DNA from: Deltaproteobacteria bacterium | Lineage (GTDB): Bacteria > Myxococcota_C > UBA6777 | DNA: 64,000 bases | Direction: 5' to 3' | NCBI GenBank assembly: GCA_002731275.1 | Contig: PCBK01000164.1 | Span: forward strand, 29,003-93,002 | In this document: piece after piece, positions 52,790 through 62,498 of the stretch | Position numbering within the stretch: the first letter of the stretch is position 1 | Layout of the letters: every line of letters starts with the position of its first letter | The notes under the pieces: model-generated | The model's input: only the letters and a program-made list of their open reading frames with translations | Database searches by the model: none | Told to the model about the DNA's origin: nothing | Translations under genes and position numbers: made by a program

Positions 52790-55700
52790 TTACTGACAGA
52801 ACCACGTATAGAGGTGCCCTTTGTCGGTCCCGACTGAGAATCTTCTGCCTGATGGAGAATATGATACTGCATGGATGATATCGCTGCCCGTGGATGTTTT
52901 GTATGGGAAAGATGACACGTTCCGCTTTGTCATCACCTCCCACATGTATACCATGCTGCTCATGCCTCCTGCCGCAAGAAACTTTCCATCTGGACTCCAC
53001 GCAACGCTTCTCAGCTCATCTGTTGCCTGAGGAAATGTGTGTTGTACACTTCCACTCGATGCATCCCATATGATCGTCTTCTTGTCCGCAGAGGCAGACG
53101 CGAGTGATGAACCGTCAGGCGAAAACTGCACACCATGTACTGCGCCTGTGTGGCTATTCAGTGTGTGTAAAAGGGAGTAATCGCTGAGCTTCCAGATCTT
53201 GATCACACCATCTCGATACCCTACCGCGACTCTATCTCCAGAGGCGTCTGTGTCGAGACTGAGCGCCGCCGCTGTGTGCTTGAAGGTGTGCAAGAGTTTC
53301 GGTGTCGCAGAGGTCAACGAATCCCACAATTTTACATCCGTGTCCTCAGAGGCGGTCAGCAAAAAGATGTGCAGCGGATCAAATTGTAGAGCGTTGATGG
53401 CCTCTGAATGGCCATCTGTGTTGCCGCTGGTCTTGTTTTCTATAAATGTCTTCAGATTGGTGTCCCTTTGAAACGCTGAATGCACGTTCCCCAAAGCATC
53501 ACCAAAGACCAACAACCGGCCTTTTGATGTGAACTCCAGGCGCATAAAATCAACAGAAAACAGCGAGTGTGTTTGTGTGTTGTATTGCTTGGACAAGAGC
53601 GAGAGTGGTTCGTACAAGATCTTCGCAAAGCCTTGGTTGCTCGAAGTCGATCCTGAGACAGAGACCAGATATTCGGAAGACAAGCTCCACGTCATCGCTC
53701 TTATCGGTTGGCTGTGATGTTGGCCAAATTGTCGTTGTGGCTTGGTCCCGAAGCCATTACAGCGTTGTGGACATGACCAGTAATGTAAGGCAAGCCCAGA
53801 TCCACCTGTGATCACAGTTTGACCATCAGGTGCCCAATCCATCGCGTTGACATCGAATGCATCGGCGTACACAACGCGTTTTGCCTTCGGCGTGTTTGTG
53901 CGAGTGTCCCAAAAGACCATGATCCTGTAAGGAAATTTCCCCGTCGAGGCCAGCAACGAGCCATCGAAGTTAAATTGTACTTGTAACACAGCATTTTGAT
54001 GTTTTTGGAGCGTTGCGAGCGTTGTTCCTGTCGTCACGTCCCATAGCTTGACGCTGTTATCCTTGCTCGTGGCTGTTCGGTACCCTGCACCAGACGCGAG
54101 GCGCTTGCCATCAGGATGAAAGTCGATCGTGTTGACTGCTTCGGTGTGTCCTGTGAGTGTTCTGACGAGTGGCGTTGTTTGGGAAAGATCCCATATCTTG
54201 ATCGTCTTGTCATACGAACCAGACGCCAACAGCGTCCCCTGTCGGTTGAATGCCAGTGTCTGGATTGTGCCTGTGTGTCCTGTCAGTGTCTGGATGACTT
54301 TGCGCTGTTTGAGATCCCAGATGTAGATCTTTTTCGATGAACCTCCCACAGCCAACAGCGTTCCATCTGGATGGTAGGCGAGTGAGGCGATCGTCGTTGT
54401 ATCTGGGACTTTGAGAGAAGAGGTTTGTCCCGTCTGTACATTGAGTATGTAAGTGATCCCCTGCGTACTATCCCCTGCTGCGGCGCCGCTTTTCCCATCT
54501 GGATGGAAAGCCACATCCAATACACGCACATTCACCCCAGTGAAGCTCAGGCGAGGGACACGTTTTTGCACCTCCCAGAGCACGACACCTCTCTCCAACC
54601 CTGCGAGTAACGATGTTCCATCTGGACTGATCGCGAGACTTCGAATGTTTGCGTTGAGGCGGCTACTCGGAGGCGGGACTTCGTGAGAAGGGATACAGGC
54701 TGTGCAGCCTTCATCGACCAGCCCATCACAGTCGTTATCTTGGCCATCACACAAAGTCTCACTCGGTTGATATCCGGTGGTTTCGCAAGTTGACCAGGCC
54801 GCAAATTGACAGCGTTGGACAGTTCCTTTGCAGACACCTGTTTGATTTGCACAGGGACGCGTCAGAGCTTCATCGACCAGCCCGTCACAGTCATTATCTT
54901 TACCGTCACACAAGGACTCTGTCTGCTCGAAATCCTGGATGTTACAGCGCCACTCTCCAGATGTACATTGACGTTTGGCGCCGAGACAGACGCCCTTTTG
55001 GTTGGGGCAGTCCAGTACTGGCAGGTTGTTGTCGATACTGCCGTCGCAATCGTCATCTTTTCCGTTGCAGTCTTCTTGGGCGGGCTTGATCTCACCGTCA
55101 CATGCTCCCCACTGTCCTGAGCTGCACTTTTGTACACCAGCCCGACAGATGCCGACATTGACGCTCTTATCATCGATATTGGGATGACAAAACCTCTCAG
55201 CACCGTCCTTACAAACACATGAACCGGCTTTGCAAACTTCACCATCTGTACATGCAACACCACAGGCTTTTGACGTCCCACAATGGCGTGGATCTGTGTT
55301 GGGATCGATACAACGACCATCACAGAGTACAGCGTTTTGTGGGCAATCGGCGCAAGCACCATTCACACAGATTTTGTCCTGCCCACATGCCTTCCCACAC
55401 ATGCCGCAGTGCTCTTGGGTTGTCTTTGTATCGACACAAGCGTTTCCACATTTTGTCTGGTTTTGTGGACACTTGCATTCTCCTGACTCACAAAACATCC
55501 CCGCAGCGCAGGCGTTGTTACATGCCCCACAGTGTGGGAATGAGATCTGCGTATCGACACATGTATTCCCACATTGTTTTTGTCCAATGGGGCATTTGCA
55601 TATACCAGCTTGACATGAAAGGCCATTGGTGCAGGTTTTTCCGCACGCGCCACAGTGATCATTGCTTTTTTGGGGATCGACACACGCATCACCACAGGCA

Positions 55701-56626
55701 AGCAAGCCATCTTCGCAGATACATTTCCCCTCCTGACATTGTTGTATCGATGAACACACTTTCCCACAGGCGCCACAATGGACAGGGTTGTTACGGGTGT
55801 CCAAACATAAGCCATCACAGAGCTGGAATCCTTTTTGTGTACATGAGGTTGCGCACAATTCATCGATCTGCCCATCACAATTGTCATCGACGCCATTACA
55901 ATCTGTCGTCTCTTCTTCTTTTGGGCGGATATCGCCGACGCAATCGCCCCACAACTCATCTGTACCACAGGTCTGCACACCTGCTTTACAAGCGCCTACA
56001 CCATACGATTTGGATGGGCCTTCATAACAAGGTCTTTTGGTCCCCGCGACACAACGACAATCCTCAGAGTTATCGATTTTTCCGTCACAGTCGTTATCTT
56101 TTTCATCGCAAAGCTCAACAGAAGGTCGTCCCTCATCGCGGCAAGGCCCCCAACGAAAATCTTGTTCACAGTATTGGGTCCCACTGGCACATTCACCCTT
56201 TCCCAAGAGTTTGGGGTCGCCTGTGTAGCACTGACGTCGGCTGGCGAGGCTGGTACAGACGCAGGATGTTCCGGCAGGCACATCATCGATCTGTCCATCG
56301 CAGTCGTTGTCCGCCTTATCGCAGATCTCCTCAACAGGGAGCGCTTGTCCCACACAGCTTGACCAACGACCTGTCGCGAGGCAATGTTTTAGCCCTGAAC
56401 GACACGCTCCTTTACCTTTTGTACCTGCTGGTCCTTCATAGCAAGACACTTGTTGTCCTGGGATGCACTGTTTGTCACTACAGAATCCCTGTAGACAATA
56501 CTGGCGCTCCGTGTTTGTCGCACAATCACTATCCGTTGTGCAAACGCGAGGAGGTGGTTCGCACCCCACGAGCACACAGCACATTACAATACAATACATG
56601 CCTACAACATATCGAATATACGTCAT
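52790..56626 (-). CDS. MopE-repeat, Cys-rich and WD40 lipoprotein
   Basis: 1278 residues. Lipobox VLVGC, Cys22. Residues 25-650 combine six MopE-type loops (CDKADNDCDGQIDD, CDEKDNDCDGKIDN, CNGVDDNCDGQIDE, CNGKDDDCDGSIDN, CDGKDNDCDGLVDE, CDGQDNDCDGLVDE) with CVDT...HCGxCGKxC modules. Residues of about 655-1278 form 10 or more WD40 repeats (IRSLAISPDGTSLLAG, IQTLAFNRQGTLLASGS, VHGVQFSPDGSSLASAS), enough for one or two propellers. Outer-surface adhesin or scaffold is the best inference. The ATG has GAGGA upstream. The archaemetzincin follows in the same direction and may process it or its ligand. Confidence 0.88.
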   Translation of the reverse strand: MTYIRYVVGMYCIVMCCVLVGCEPPPRVCTTDSDCATNTERQYCLQGFCSDKQCIPGQQVSCYEGPAGTKGKGACRSGLKHCLATGRWSSCVGQALPVEEICDKADNDCDGQIDDVPAGTSCVCTSLASRRQCYTGDPKLLGKGECASGTQYCEQDFRWGPCRDEGRPSVELCDEKDNDCDGKIDNSEDCRCVAGTKRPCYEGPSKSYGVGACKAGVQTCGTDELWGDCVGDIRPKEEETTDCNGVDDNCDGQIDELCATSCTQKGFQLCDGLCLDTRNNPVHCGACGKVCSSIQQCQEGKCICEDGLLACGDACVDPQKSNDHCGACGKTCTNGLSCQAGICKCPIGQKQCGNTCVDTQISFPHCGACNNACAAGMFCESGECKCPQNQTKCGNACVDTKTTQEHCGMCGKACGQDKICVNGACADCPQNAVLCDGRCIDPNTDPRHCGTSKACGVACTDGEVCKAGSCVCKDGAERFCHPNIDDKSVNVGICRAGVQKCSSGQWGACDGEIKPAQEDCNGKDDDCDGSIDNNLPVLDCPNQKGVCLGAKRQCTSGEWRCNIQDFEQTESLCDGKDNDCDGLVDEALTRPCANQTGVCKGTVQRCQFAAWSTCETTGYQPSETLCDGQDNDCDGLVDEGCTACIPSHEVPPPSSRLNANIRSLAISPDGTSLLAGLERGVVLWEVQKRVPRLSFTGVNVRVLDVAFHPDGKSGAAAGDSTQGITYILNVQTGQTSSLKVPDTTTIASLAYHPDGTLLAVGGSSKKIYIWDLKQRKVIQTLTGHTGTIQTLAFNRQGTLLASGSYDKTIKIWDLSQTTPLVRTLTGHTEAVNTIDFHPDGKRLASGAGYRTATSKDNSVKLWDVTTGTTLATLQKHQNAVLQVQFNFDGSLLASTGKFPYRIMVFWDTRTNTPKAKRVVYADAFDVNAMDWAPDGQTVITGGSGLALHYWSCPQRCNGFGTKPQRQFGQHHSQPIRAMTWSLSSEYLVSVSGSTSSNQGFAKILYEPLSLLSKQYNTQTHSLFSVDFMRLEFTSKGRLLVFGDALGNVHSAFQRDTNLKTFIENKTSGNTDGHSEAINALQFDPLHIFLLTASEDTDVKLWDSLTSATPKLLHTFKHTAAALSLDTDASGDRVAVGYRDGVIKIWKLSDYSLLHTLNSHTGAVHGVQFSPDGSSLASASADKKTIIWDASSGSVQHTFPQATDELRSVAWSPDGKFLAAGGMSSMVYMWEVMTKRNVSSFPYKTSTGSDIIHAVSYSPSGRRFSVGTDKGHLYTWFCQ

Positions 56627-56773
56627 TTTCTTCCTCTGAGCCTGTGGTCATATGGGTGACTCTTTTTTATGAGGCAGAAGTCTCTGCCGAAAGCCCTTGT
56701 CAACTCGATATGGACTTAGTGTATGGTTGAAGGAAATTGCTCACACAAAAGCTCTCTCACTCGACTCTACCGC

Positions 56774-56801
56774 TTGAACTTTTCCAGGACAACTCCATAA
56801 T
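56774..56801 (+). promoter_or_regulatory. Candidate promoter of the PEGA-like gene
   Basis: TTGAAC (56774-56779), 16-bp spacer, CATAAT (56796-56801), ending 69 bp before the TTG start at 56871. A reasonable housekeeping-type promoter. Confidence 0.4.
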
Positions 56802-56870
56802 ACGAGACATACCTATCTTTCGTCGTGAAAGGGATCGTCTGTACCCTGGACATCCCCACAGGAGGTTCTC

Positions 56871-57965
56871 TTGGTCAGATCATATCTATGTGTTTGTTTT
56901 TCTGTTTTCTTTTTCAGTGTTCCCCACGTCATTTTTGCGTCCACTCCCACATCTCGTCCCACAACACGTGCCACAAGCCAGCCCACAAGCCGACACACGA
57001 CACCAACCTCCTCCCCTGCTTCTCGCCCATCGTCCAGACCTGCATCGCGGCCTGTCACACGCCCGGCTCCGACTTCCCAGAGCATTCGTATACCTACCAT
57101 CACAAAAGCACCCTCACGTACAGCGCTTTTGAGTTTTGTGCTCCCCAAACAATACTCGATCTGGCTTGATGGCCTGCTCATCGGGAAGGCTCCTGTCGCG
57201 TATCTTCGTATTGATGTGGGTCTACATGAGCTGCAGCTCGGAAGCAATGGGAAGAAGAGCAAGCGCTTTCGCTTTCGTGTCAGGCCGGGCTATCACACGA
57301 CGATCGCGACAAGAGGCGCCTCCCTCGGTGTCCGGATCCTTCGTCACGAAGAGGTTGACGTGACGATCCGATCGACACGAGGCGCAAAGGCTAAGGAGTC
57401 CATTCGAGCTGCTGGTCGCTACTGTATCTCGTCTAAGCGCTGTCTCTTTATGCTTCCAGGAGAAGAACTCTATATCCGACACGACGGGCGGTACATCAAG
57501 CGTCCCTCCCGGAGAAGCCTCAAGAACGCCCGCAATTACAGAGCAACAGCCTTGACCGGAAACCTCTCGATCACGAGCTTTCCGCCAGGTGTGTTGTTCC
57601 TCAACGGACGTCCTTACGCTCCCACCCCACTGACCCGACTTCCCCTCTCTCCAGGACGCTACAAAGCCACGATCAAGAACACCTACATGGGCATTATGTG
57701 GCGTGGAGTCGTCACGATTCGCTCTGGAAAAACGACGAAGCAGATCGCCTTCTTGCATCCATTTGGTGGAGGGTCTTTGCAAATACAATCCAGACGTCCT
57801 GTGCAGATCTTCCTGAATGGTCTGTACAGAGGTTGGTCCCCAGCCCTCACCCTCCCCCTCCCTGTTGGCTACCACAAGCTTGAGCTGCGTTACCCCAATG
57901 GAAAACGTGTCCAACAAAAGGTACGTGTCAGACTTCATCAACGTACGTCACTGCATTTTCATTGA
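56871..57965 (+). CDS. Exported PEGA-like repeat protein
   Basis: 364 residues. A signal peptide (LCVCFSVFFFSVPHVIFA) is followed by a Thr/Ser/Arg/Pro-rich linker (about 24-70, PTSRPTTRATSQPTS type) that could be glycosylated or span the envelope. Three or more PEGA-like modules follow (YSIWLDGLLIGKAPVAYLRI, GNLSITSFPPGVLFLNGRPY, LQIQSRRPVQIFLNGLYRGW), each a small beta unit with the G-x-P-L pattern. TTG start at 56871 with a strong GGAGG five bases before it. Divergent from the WD40 lipoprotein gene; convergent with the ParA partner gene 136 bp away. PEGA domains often accompany Hanks kinases. Confidence 0.78.
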   Translation: MVRSYLCVCFSVFFFSVPHVIFASTPTSRPTTRATSQPTSRHTTPTSSPASRPSSRPASRPVTRPAPTSQSIRIPTITKAPSRTALLSFVLPKQYSIWLDGLLIGKAPVAYLRIDVGLHELQLGSNGKKSKRFRFRVRPGYHTTIATRGASLGVRILRHEEVDVTIRSTRGAKAKESIRAAGRYCISSKRCLFMLPGEELYIRHDGRYIKRPSRRSLKNARNYRATALTGNLSITSFPPGVLFLNGRPYAPTPLTRLPLSPGRYKATIKNTYMGIMWRGVVTIRSGKTTKQIAFLHPFGGGSLQIQSRRPVQIFLNGLYRGWSPALTLPLPVGYHKLELRYPNGKRVQQKVRVRLHQRTSLHFH

Positions 57966-58101
57966 AAATCAACCGTTCGTGCTCCGTTGGGGGAGAGTCG
58001 TTCATATGTCCAGAAGAAGACGTAACGCAGATGGTATGTGTATGCAGCACAAATGGTATGTGTATATGGGGAAAAAGAGGGAGCGTTGTGGAAGGAGAGG
58101 C

Positions 58102-60852
58102 TTATTCGAAGCTGAAGGGGAGCGCTTCTTTGAGTTTGAGGAGCTGATCTTCGAGGGGTTGAAGTTGAGCCGCTGGTGCATCGTATGCTTTGAGTTCTTC
58201 GATCTTGGACTCAACAGCCATAATCGCGCCCCAGATGAACATTTCTTTCGATGTCATGCGCTCTTCGGTGGTTTGACGCCACATCACAGAGACAGCTTCC
58301 ATCAAGTTGAGCAACGCTGAAGGTGCGAGCAAACCGAATTGTCGAGTGCGAGCAACCAGGGCACGTTTTTGTTGCATACTGAGCAGCGCTTCTTTTCGGG
58401 AAGGTTGCGCAGGTTGTTGAACTTGCTGTTGTGCTTGCTGTGGTTGCATGGTTGTGTAAGCACCAGATGGATGCTGGTGTTGGGCTTGCTGTGGGACCTG
58501 CTGAAGGACTGTATGAGACGAAGAAGGTGAAGTATGAACTTCTTGTCCATTCCAGGTCTGTGTTTGTGTCGAATCAGACGCTGAGACGTGTTGCATCGTT
58601 GAGGGATCGAATTGATTCGTTGTGATCGTGTCCGTCGTGGGTTGCTGTACGTGTTGTGGATACGACGTCTGAATCTGTGTATGGACAGGCTGTTGGACAT
58701 GTTGAGGAGCGTATGTCTGTGGAGCAGGTGTCGGGTTGTGCTCAACAGCTGTCATGTGGGGGCGTGTCAGTACATCCGTCGCGGCCTCAACGGCTTGTGT
58801 TGGTGCAGAGGAGACTTGTGGGCTGCTTGGTCCGATGGGGCGATACAGCATCTCTACAGGGATGACCTGTCCGACATTCTCAGGAATGTGCACGGATGGC
58901 ACGCCATGTTGTGGGGTCTGGACAGCTTGTACGTTGACCTGCTGCGTATGTTGTGCTGAGGGGGCGAATGGCGCAGCAGCTGGTTGCATGGGCTGCTGTG
59001 CTTGCGCTGGAGGTGGTTGTTGGAAAGATGGTGCGGAGGACATCGTTGTGTTCACAGGGTGCGATACGTTGGGCATGTGCCCCTCCGATGGATGAATGGG
59101 TGCAGGATTCACAACTGATTGAACTGGAGCATCAACTTCGACGGAAACAGGTGAGAGTCGTTGGAGAGTGTGCGCTTTTGTTTCCTGGACGCTGTGACTT
59201 GCGGTCGAAGACATCGTGGCTTGCGTAGGGACAGAAGTCACGGTGGCTTGTGTCGGGACAGAGGCCACATGGGCTTGTGTCGGGACAGCATGAACAGCGG
59301 TCTGTGCTTGCGGTGCGACGACAGGTTGCGGTGTCATCACAGGCGCGACAGGTTGGGGGACAGGTGCAGCGACGACGGGTTGGGATACTGGTACGTCAAT
59401 CGCAGGTTGTGGTGCAGCTGGAGTCGTCATGACGGGTTGCGTTGTCATGACCGGAACCTCAACAACTGCCTCCTGCGTAGGGATGGAGACAGCTGTCTGC
59501 GCCGGGGTCATGTCACTGTTTGGGGTGACATGTGAAGCCACCTCCGAAGTCATCACAGGGGTTGCAAGCTCTGTAATGGTCTCGGAAGTTTCTGGAGTCG
59601 CAACGATCTTCGAAGCGACAGAAACAGTTTGATTTTCTGATGGTTGTGCTGGAGTTGTTTGTGCTGGTGTAGGTTCTGCGAATGTCTCTGTGACAGGAGC
59701 GACTTCAGCAGGTGTTGTGATCGCAGCTGCAGGTGCTTGTGTTGTTGTCACTGTGGTTTCGACTGCTGCGGTTGCTGTGGTCTCGACTGCCGGAGCGGGT
59801 ACTTCGGGTGTGATGGTTTCGACGACAGGTGCAGGTGTGTGTTCTGTTTGAGGCGCAGAGACTTGTGTTGTAGGTGCTTGGGGTGTTTCTTGCGTCTCGA
59901 CAGCAGTCTCAGGTGCTGAAGTTTCGGTTATCGCGGTCTCGACATTCGTCTCATTCACGGTCACGGGCGCTGGTGTTGATTCTGTTGTTGTGACAGTGAC
60001 GGAAGGTGTCGTTTCTGCGACTTCGGAGATCGTAGCTTGTGCTGGTGTGGATTCGGTTGTTGTGTCTTCTGTTGTGAGGGTGACAGAGGGAGTCCCCTGC
60101 CCTTGTGTAGAAACCGTCTCAGAAGCTGTTACCTCGGTGTGTTGTTCTGTTGAGGCTTCAGTGATGGTCTCGGTTGTTGTTTCGTCGACGATGTCAGCTG
60201 TTTCGGTGATGGTCTCTGTGGTGGCTTCGGCGACGAGTTCAGTTGTTGTTTCGGTTGCAGCGGCTTCTTCTTGTGGTGTTGATGCTGTGGTCGTGTCCGC
60301 TGCAGGTGTGTCTTCGGATGAGTCTGCTTGTGTTGTGGGTGCTGTCAAAGGCGCAAGTTCTTGAGTTGTGGGTTCTTTGGGAGTCTCTTGCGTCTCAACA
60401 GAAGTCTTTGTCTCGGTTGCGTTGTCTGTGATGTTGACTTCTTTGACGGCAACAGCTTCTGTCTGTGTTTCGGTATCTTGCGCAGAAGGGACGTCTTTGG
60501 CCTTCTTGGCTGCTTTTTTGGCTTTCTTGGCCTTCTTTGCCTTTTTGGCTTTTTTCGCGCTCTCTTTGGTTGCTTCTTTGTCGACTTTCGTCTTTTTGGT
60601 GGACGCGCTTTTGGCCTTTTTGGCTTCGGTGTTTTCGACCGCTTTGGTCTTTTTCTCTTTGGTGAGGTTGGCCTCTTTAGCCTCTTTGACTTCGGTACTT
60701 TCGACCTTTTTGTCTTCTTCTACGGTGTTTGTTTCTTTTGCGACAGCTGGGGTCTTTTTGGGACCAGGTACCCGACGTGGTTTACGTTTTGCCTTGCCAC
60801 CAAAAAGCTGCCCAAGATCTGTACCGTTTAATTTCGGTTTTGATGAATTCAC
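58102..60852 (-). CDS. Large disordered protein encoded after parA-like gene
   Basis: 916 residues, no Cys-rich or membrane part. Order: short opening box DLGQLFGGKAKRKPRR; Lys/Ala/Glu-rich zone to about 125 with histone H1-like KKAKKAKKAKKAKKAAKKAK; a very long Thr/Pro/Ala/Val/Glu zone (about 125-500); a Pro/Gln/Val/His zone (about 500-810); and a compact helical C-terminal domain of about 100 residues (RKEALLSMQQKRALVARTRQ...). It could be a ParA cargo adaptor (as ParB or McdB use a basic N-terminus to stimulate ParA) or a nucleoid or polar scaffold. GTG start with GGAGG seven bases upstream. Lies 135 bp after the ParA gene. No similarity to ParB's HTH or CTPase motifs. Confidence 0.75.
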   Translation of the reverse strand: MNSSKPKLNGTDLGQLFGGKAKRKPRRVPGPKKTPAVAKETNTVEEDKKVESTEVKEAKEANLTKEKKTKAVENTEAKKAKSASTKKTKVDKEATKESAKKAKKAKKAKKAKKAAKKAKDVPSAQDTETQTEAVAVKEVNITDNATETKTSVETQETPKEPTTQELAPLTAPTTQADSSEDTPAADTTTASTPQEEAAATETTTELVAEATTETITETADIVDETTTETITEASTEQHTEVTASETVSTQGQGTPSVTLTTEDTTTESTPAQATISEVAETTPSVTVTTTESTPAPVTVNETNVETAITETSAPETAVETQETPQAPTTQVSAPQTEHTPAPVVETITPEVPAPAVETTATAAVETTVTTTQAPAAAITTPAEVAPVTETFAEPTPAQTTPAQPSENQTVSVASKIVATPETSETITELATPVMTSEVASHVTPNSDMTPAQTAVSIPTQEAVVEVPVMTTQPVMTTPAAPQPAIDVPVSQPVVAAPVPQPVAPVMTPQPVVAPQAQTAVHAVPTQAHVASVPTQATVTSVPTQATMSSTASHSVQETKAHTLQRLSPVSVEVDAPVQSVVNPAPIHPSEGHMPNVSHPVNTTMSSAPSFQQPPPAQAQQPMQPAAAPFAPSAQHTQQVNVQAVQTPQHGVPSVHIPENVGQVIPVEMLYRPIGPSSPQVSSAPTQAVEAATDVLTRPHMTAVEHNPTPAPQTYAPQHVQQPVHTQIQTSYPQHVQQPTTDTITTNQFDPSTMQHVSASDSTQTQTWNGQEVHTSPSSSHTVLQQVPQQAQHQHPSGAYTTMQPQQAQQQVQQPAQPSRKEALLSMQQKRALVARTRQFGLLAPSALLNLMEAVSVMWRQTTEERMTSKEMFIWGAIMAVESKIEELKAYDAPAAQLQPLEDQLLKLKEALPFSFE

Positions 60853-60987
60853 TGTTGAACCTCCAGTTTTTGGATGTGCAAGAGATCCGCGATTGGCATC
60901 GGGACATCTGTCAGTATCTTTAGGAGCCTTTTCGTCCTAGAACCGGTGATGATTCCGGTCCTTTGGATGATTGATAAAAAAGAGGAT

Positions 60988-61776
60988 CTACCCTTCTGAT
61001 TCCATACGGACGAGGAATTCTTGGGTAAAAGCCACATAATCTTGCGACGCGGTCGAGGTGCTGCGGACCTGGATCATCGTCTTTCCGCGACCTTCGTAGC
61101 CTTCTACAGCTCCGCTGCGACGGATGATGTTTTCAAACACGCTGTCTCCGTAGGCTTCGCGGATAGTCTTGAGGGTTTGCTTGGTCGCGCGGTTTTTGCT
61201 ACCCATGACGAGGAGAGGCCAGACTGGGACCTCGGATTCACGGACAGCTTCGAGTGTTGAGTAGACCTGACGAATCCCTTCCATCGCCCATTCTGTCGGA
61301 AGCATGGGGCAGATGATCACATCTGCGGCTTTCAATGCGGCGACGGTCAGGTGGGTCACACCGGGTGCAGTGTCGACGATCACGTAATCGTGTTGATCTG
61401 CGAGATCGACGAGTTTGTCTGCGACAGCTTCTGTATCAAGGTTGATCAAAGGATGCTGGAGCTGGGCCTCTAGTGAGATCAGCTTCTCGCGGCATGCGCT
61501 GAGGACACCTACCTGCCCGACCTGTCCTGAGCGCTGGACTCGTCGCTTGACGATCGTGCGCCCGGTGCGCTTGGACGTTAAAAACTCAGCGTAGCCCTTT
61601 CCACCACGTTCGCGACGCTTTTTAAAGCCCATCGCATCCGTCGCGTTCGCCTGGGGATCACTGTCGATCAGCACCACGTCACGCTGGATCAGGCTCAGTA
61701 GAGTGGCCAGGCTCGTGGCAGTGGTGCTCTTTCCAGTACCACCTTTTTGGTTATGAATGACAACTACATAGCCCAT
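60988..61776 (-). CDS. ParA/MinD-type ATPase (orphan)
   Basis: 262 residues. Deviant Walker A KGGTGKST (11-18) with signature Lys11, Walker A' DSDPQAN (38-44), Walker B YVIVDTAPG (Asp134), and an Arg/Lys-rich end segment. It should form an ATP-dependent dimer on the nucleoid and move DNA, carboxysome-like bodies, flagellar or chemotaxis clusters. No ParB gene follows. Instead the disordered protein is downstream. The start has GAGGAG upstream. A promoter and a set of iteron-like sites lie upstream. Chromosomal parAB normally come with parB, so this is a specialised ParA. Confidence 0.93.
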   Translation of the reverse strand: MGYVVVIHNQKGGTGKSTTATSLATLLSLIQRDVVLIDSDPQANATDAMGFKKRRERGGKGYAEFLTSKRTGRTIVKRRVQRSGQVGQVGVLSACREKLISLEAQLQHPLINLDTEAVADKLVDLADQHDYVIVDTAPGVTHLTVAALKAADVIICPMLPTEWAMEGIRQVYSTLEAVRESEVPVWPLLVMGSKNRATKQTLKTIREAYGDSVFENIIRRSGAVEGYEGRGKTMIQVRSTSTASQDYVAFTQEFLVRMESEG

Positions 61777-61808
61777 TGATTCTTCTCCTCAAGTTAATTC
61801 TTGTATTC

Positions 61809-61837
61809 TTTATAAAGAACCCAAACAGGTCGGTCAA
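61809..61837 (-). promoter_or_regulatory. Promoter of the parA-like gene
   Basis: On the minus strand TTGACC (61832-61837), spacer of 17, TATAAA (61809-61814), which puts transcription start at about 61802, 26 bp before the ATG. The -35 box overlaps a GACCGACC direct repeat that a regulator (ParA or its partner) might use. Confidence 0.55.
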
Positions 61838-61954
61838 AAAAACAACCAGTTATTTTAGGACTTACGGGTTTCTGTCGCATTTTCAGTGAGATATAAAGTC
61901 AAATTGTTGACCACCACCCAAGACCTCCTGGTGGTTTTGGCCATGCTTTTTCAC

Positions 61955-62160
61955 AGATCGAAAATGATCCAAGCAGATCGCTCTTCAATCTTGCCAACTC
62001 TTCTCACACCAGCTGAAAAATTCAAAAGATCATTTTCGATCTCGGTCAACTTGTCTTTGAATGCTTCTTGAATGGGTCTGATTATTTGCGATCTCTTTGG
62101 AAATATCGCTCGATCATTCTTGATCTTTTCATCCACATATCCTGATCGTTTGCGATCTCG
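61955..62160. repeat. Five related GATC-N6-GATC sites upstream of parA-like gene
   Basis: Sites: GATC at 61956 and 61966 (third at 61976); 62028 and 62038; GATT at 62080 and GATC at 62090; 62112 and 62122; 62144 and 62154. Each pair is 10 bp apart, one helical turn. Consensus NGATCRTTTKCGATCTC fits four in direct orientation and the first as reverse complement. The last three centres are 32 bp apart. The first two form a perfect 15-bp inverted repeat (61955-61969 with 62028-62042). Looks like binding sites for a centromere or replication or regulatory protein. Confidence 0.55.
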
Positions 62161-62498
62161 TGCTCAACATCTTCATCGAGCTCTCTGTATCCTTATGAAG
62201 GTCGCAAAACATTCCTCAAAGAAGCGCTCAAGATCTCAACACAATCCTCACAATGCTTGACCACTTATGCCAACCCTTGCCAATTGTTCTGGTGAGTGGG
62301 GCACTTCTTTCTTCTCTTTGAGTGTTAAGGCACACAACACAAATAAGGCAAACATACACAATGTTTTCATCCCTCTATCACCATTCGACCCCTTTACCAT
62401 TCACACTTTAGCTCGTTTTACAAGATGCCCAACACAAAAAAGCAACGCTTACACCGCCTTTTGTCGATGTTGTTCTGTTTTGTGTTTGTTCACAATAA

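Noticed and set aside
55219..56730. 503-residue plus-strand frame rich in His/Arg
   Set aside because: It lies wholly opposite the Cys-rich lipoprotein gene, where Cys/Gly codons read backwards avoid stops. The minus-strand gene has a signal peptide and known modules.
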